Below are positions 61,255 through 64,000 of a DNA stretch of 64,000 nt, piece after piece. Position 1 is the first letter of the stretch, and every line of letters starts with the position of its first letter. Source of the DNA: Vulcanimicrobiota bacterium (GTDB lineage Bacteria > Vulcanimicrobiota > Xenobia > Xenobiales > JADMJV01); assembly GCA_019637395.1 (NCBI GenBank), contig JAHBVR010000011.1, positions 124,001 to 188,000 on the forward strand, given 5' to 3'. Below the pieces are notes generated by a model. The model did no database searches, was not told where the DNA came from, and saw only the letters and a program-made list of their open reading frames with translations. Made by a program: the position numbers and the translations under genes.

Positions 61255-61737
61255 TTGTTTCGATTGTCGACCCGCAGCAGTTATGGACTCCGCGCCTGCC
61301 TGGCACTCGCTTGCACGGCCGCTCAACAACCCATGGCCGTGGCCGACCTTTCCAAAGACAATCAGATTCCCCGCCGCTACTTAGAGCAGATTCTCAACGC
61401 CATGCGCCACAAAGGGCTGGTGCTCTCCACTCGGGGAGCGCGTGGGGGCTACCAGTTGTCGCGCCGGCCCAGCAACATTACCATCGGCGAGATCGTGCGC
61501 GCCGTCGAGGGCGAGATGGACCCGATTCTGTGCAGTGTGCCGGAGATGCGTTCCCACAACTGCCGCACTTCCACCGGTTGCGTCAGCCGCCGGCTCTGTT
61601 ACGACCTGGAGACCACCCTGCTACGGGTTCTCGATGGCACCACCCTGGAGGACATGCGCCTGGAAGCGTTGCGCCTGCAGGGAGCCGGCGAGAACGAGAG
61701 CGTGACCGTCTCCCTGAGCAAACTTTTACCAATCTAA
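61255..61737 (+). CDS. Rrf2-family iron-sulfur transcriptional regulator (IscR/SufR-like)
   Basis: A 160-residue winged-helix regulator. FRLSTRSSYGLRACLALAC is the normal Rrf2 start, YLEQILNAMRHKGLVLSTRGA and RGGYQLSRRPSNITIGEIV form the DNA-binding wing, and four cysteines (in ILCSVPEM, HNCRTSTGC and RRLC) can bind an Fe-S cluster. The TTG at 61255 has AGAGGA 8 nt upstream and gives the canonical N terminus; the frame is open from a TTG at 61192, which lies in the promoter dyad. It is followed 20 bp later by sufC, so it should control Fe-S assembly by sensing cluster status. Confidence 0.9.
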   Translation: MFRLSTRSSYGLRACLALACTAAQQPMAVADLSKDNQIPRRYLEQILNAMRHKGLVLSTRGARGGYQLSRRPSNITIGEIVRAVEGEMDPILCSVPEMRSHNCRTSTGCVSRRLCYDLETTLLRVLDGTTLEDMRLEALRLQGAGENESVTVSLSKLLPI

Positions 61738-61757
61738 TCAAAGCAACGAGGTGACCT

Positions 61758-62531
61758 ATGTCTGAGACCCCCCTTCTGGTAATCAAAAATCTACACGCAT
61801 CCGTCGACGGCAAACCGATTCTGCGCGGACTGGATCTGACCGTCAACCGCGGTGAGATTCACGCCTTGATGGGACCCAACGGCTCAGGCAAGAGCACTCT
61901 GTCCAACGTAATTTGCGGTCATCCCAACTACGAGATCAGCGAAGGCGAAATTCACTTCCTGGGCCAGAACATCAACGAGATGGAAGCCGACGAACGCGCC
62001 AAGCTGGGCATTTTCCTGGCTTTTCAGTATCCGACCTCCATCCCGGGCGTGACCCTGGCCAACTTCTTGCTGGCCAGTGTGAAAGCCATTCGCGGCGCGG
62101 ATAACGTCAAGTTGCTGGCCTTCCGCAAAGAGCTGATCGCCCAGATGCAGGAACTCGGAATTAACCAGGATTTCGCCAAGCGCTACGTCAACGAAGGCTT
62201 CTCCGGCGGCGAGAAAAAGCGCTGCGAAATCCTCCAGATGGCCATGCTCAAGCCCTCACTGGCCATTCTCGACGAAACCGACTCCGGTCTGGACATCGAC
62301 GCTCTGCGCATCGTCTCCGACGGCGTCAATCGACTGACCACCCCCGAAATGGGCGTGCTGGTCATCACCCACTACCAGCGCCTGCTCAACCACATCAAAC
62401 CCCACAAGGTGCACGTGCTCGTTCACGGCCGCATCGTTCAGTCGGGTGGACCCGAAGTCGCCCTGCAGCTCGAGGAAAAAGGTTACGACGAGCTGCTCAA
62501 GGCCCACGGCTTAGAGCCCGCCGGCGTTTAA
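61758..62531 (+). CDS. sufC: Fe-S cluster assembly ATPase SufC
   Basis: A 257-residue ABC-type ATPase. Walker A is GPNGSGKST, the signature is [10 protein letters not shown], Walker B is [12 protein letters not shown], and the switch His lies in VLVITHYQR. The SufC-specific [15 protein letters not shown] segment is present. It dimerises with SufB and SufD and drives cluster assembly on the scaffold. GAGGTGA precedes the ATG. The gene is followed 12 bp later by sufB. Confidence 0.97.
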   Translation: MSETPLLVIKNLHASVDGKPILRGLDLTVNRGEIHALMGPNGSGKSTLSNVICGHPNYEISEGEIHFLGQNINEMEADERAKLGIFLAFQYPTSIPGVTLANFLLASVKAIRGADNVKLLAFRKELIAQMQELGINQDFAKRYVNEGFSGGEKKRCEILQMAMLKPSLAILDETDSGLDIDALRIVSDGVNRLTTPEMGVLVITHYQRLLNHIKPHKVHVLVHGRIVQSGGPEVALQLEEKGYDELLKAHGLEPAGV

Positions 62532-62543
62532 GGAGTATTGCTT

Positions 62544-63956
62544 ATGTCATCTGATGCTGCCCTCTTAGAAGAAATCGGCCAGGACTACAAATACGGCTTT
62601 CACGATGGTGAAGAGAAGTACGTCTACAAGTCCAGCAAGGGCCTCACCCGCGAGATCGTCGAGACCATCTCCAAGCAGAAGAACGAGCCGGCCTGGATGC
62701 TGGAGCGCCGCCTGGAAGCTCTGGACATCTTCAACAGCAAGCCCATGCCCGAATGGGGTTCGGATCTGTCCGAGATCGATTTCTCCGATATTCATTACTT
62801 CATGAAAGCCAATGAAGGCGTCGAGAAATCCTGGGACGACGTGCCTGAGTACATCAAGAAGACTTTTGATCGGTTAGGCATCCCGGAAGCGGAAAGAAAA
62901 TTCCTGGCCGGCGTATCGGCTCAGTATGACTCCGAGGTCGTCTATCACTCGATTCGCGAAGACCTGGAAAAACTCGGCGTCATCTTCCTCGATATGGACT
63001 CGGGCCTCAAAGAGTATCCCGAAATCGTGCAAAAATACTTCGGCACCATCATCCCGTCCGCGGACAACAAATTTGCCGCGCTAAACACGGCGGTCTGGTC
63101 CGGTGGCTCGTTCATCGTGGTGCCGGCCGGCGTCAAGGTGGAGATTCCCCTGCAGGCTTACTTCCGCATCAACGCTCAGAACATGGGCCAGTTCGAACGC
63201 ACTCTGATCATCGCCCAGCCCGGCTCCTCGGTGCACTACATCGAGGGCTGCACGGCGCCGATCTACGCCAGCGATTCGCTGCACTCGGCGGTGGTCGAGC
63301 TGATCGCCGAGGAAGGCTCGACCATCCGCTACACCACCATTCAGAACTGGTCCAACAACGTCTTCAACCTGGTGACCAAGCGCGCGTATGCTTATAAGAA
63401 CGCCACCGTGGAGTGGATCGACGGCAACCTCGGCTCCAAGATCACCATGAAGTATCCGGCCGTCCATCTGATGGAAGAAGGCGCCCGCGGCGAAGTTCTC
63501 TCCATCGCCTATGCCGGCAAAGGCCAGCATCAGGACGCCGGCGCCAAGATGGTCCACCTGGCGCCCAATACCGCCTCGACGGTTCTTTCCAAGTCGATCT
63601 CCCGCGATGGGGGGCGGACTTCCTACCGCGGCCTGGTCAAAGTGGCTCCGGACGCGCACAACGTCAAGGTCAACGTGCGTTGTGACGCTCTGCTCCTGGA
63701 CGACAAGAGCCGCTCCGACACTTATCCCTATATGGAAATCGACAACAAGGACGTGCAGGTCGGCCACGAGGCCACCGTCTCCAAGATCGGCGACGAGCAG
63801 CTCTTCTATCTGATGAGCCGCGGCCTCTCCGAGAATGACGCCATCGCCATGATTGTGAACGGCTTCTTCGAGCCCTTCATCAAGGAATTACCGATGGAAT
63901 ACGCGGTCGAGTTGAACCGCCTGATCCAGTTGGAAATGGAAGGTTCGATCGGTTGA
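62544..63956 (+). CDS. sufB: Fe-S cluster scaffold protein SufB
   Basis: A 470-residue SUF scaffold. [20 protein letters not shown] is the N-terminal signature, [20 protein letters not shown] follows, and the beta-helix core contains [20 protein letters not shown] with the conserved Cys, plus [17 protein letters not shown] and the C-terminal [19 protein letters not shown]. The ATG at 62544 has AAGGAG 8 nt upstream; a TTG 6 bp earlier is less likely. Full length and intact. Its stop shares one base with the sufD start (TGATG). Confidence 0.97.
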   Translation: MSSDAALLEEIGQDYKYGFHDGEEKYVYKSSKGLTREIVETISKQKNEPAWMLERRLEALDIFNSKPMPEWGSDLSEIDFSDIHYFMKANEGVEKSWDDVPEYIKKTFDRLGIPEAERKFLAGVSAQYDSEVVYHSIREDLEKLGVIFLDMDSGLKEYPEIVQKYFGTIIPSADNKFAALNTAVWSGGSFIVVPAGVKVEIPLQAYFRINAQNMGQFERTLIIAQPGSSVHYIEGCTAPIYASDSLHSAVVELIAEEGSTIRYTTIQNWSNNVFNLVTKRAYAYKNATVEWIDGNLGSKITMKYPAVHLMEEGARGEVLSIAYAGKGQHQDAGAKMVHLAPNTASTVLSKSISRDGGRTSYRGLVKVAPDAHNVKVNVRCDALLLDDKSRSDTYPYMEIDNKDVQVGHEATVSKIGDEQLFYLMSRGLSENDAIAMIVNGFFEPFIKELPMEYAVELNRLIQLEMEGSIG

Positions 63957-64000
63957 TGAGCGCTACTCTAGAACTCCCTGTCCAGGTCAAAGGCCTGGAA
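63956..64000 (+). CDS. sufD: Fe-S cluster assembly protein SufD, 3' truncated by the window
   Basis: The ATG at 63956 overlaps the sufB stop by one base and opens a frame ([15 protein letters not shown]) running off the right edge. Only 15 residues are visible; the identity is inferred from the standard sufC-sufB-sufD order. Confidence 0.6.
   Translation, partial: MSATLELPVQVKGLE

Overview
The window looks like chromosomal DNA of a GC-rich, aerobic, diderm bacterium from a poorly cultured lineage. The evidence is a tripartite RND efflux pump with an outer-membrane channel, an alternative complex III plus caa3-type oxidase respiratory cluster, a SUF iron-sulfur operon, PilZ proteins, a glutaminyl-tRNA synthetase, an HTTM-domain protein and a WS/DGAT neutral-lipid cluster. 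Such a mix occurs in Acidobacteria-, Planctomycetes-, Myxococcota- and Eremiobacterota/Xenobia-like genomes. The sequence alone does not let me fix the phylum. I saw no rRNA, tRNA, CRISPR array, prophage or intact insertion sequence.

Layout. 0-4 kb: a pilin-like gene cut by the window edge, a small membrane protein, a lysine-rich repeat protein, a 5'-3' exonuclease, a double-PilZ protein, and a HypA/HypF chimera that looks like a fossil of hydrogenase maturation genes. 4-11.6 kb: a secreted protein, glnS with a subtilase, a polytopic membrane protein, a lipoprotein, an M50-like membrane metalloprotease and a VOC-domain fusion. 11.6-20.5 kb: lipid and envelope genes. On the minus strand are an extended SDR, a GtrB/DPM1-like glycosyltransferase, a methyltransferase and a 53-residue membrane protein. 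Divergently on the plus strand are a fatty acyl-CoA reductase-like protein, an HSL-type esterase, a WS/DGAT acyltransferase and an aldehyde dehydrogenase, which together suggest wax-ester or related neutral-lipid metabolism. A YfhO-like membrane protein follows.

22.6-33.3 kb (minus strand): one tightly overlapped respiratory operon, actABCDEF, a small single-span protein, a SCO protein, and coxBACD. The junctions use ATGA, TGATG or TTGA overlaps. This encodes a quinol:cytochrome c oxidoreductase (ACIII) and an A2-type caa3 oxidase, likely one supercomplex. 33.4-41.3 kb: an MFS exporter, a possible PIN-domain relic, an adaptor-RND-channel efflux operon and a single PilZ protein. 41.3-54.6 kb: carbamate kinase, an unknown gene coupled to an alpha/beta hydrolase, a large transglutaminase-like secreted protein without a recognisable catalytic cysteine, trpC, a GNAT protein, a membrane pseudokinase fused to a formylglycine-generating-enzyme-like domain, a Cof-type HAD phosphatase, an M20 peptidase, a B12-binding radical SAM protein and an HTTM protein.

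54.7-64 kb: a small accessory patch (an orphan 111-residue protein and an Rpn-family PD-(D/E)XK nuclease), a two-gene split of the arginine dihydrolase/ornithine cyclodeaminase architecture, a dicarboxylate/amino-acid symporter divergent from a Kup potassium transporter, and an rrf2-sufC-sufB-sufD operon. That operon has a clear inverted-repeat candidate operator over its promoter, and sufD is cut by the right edge.
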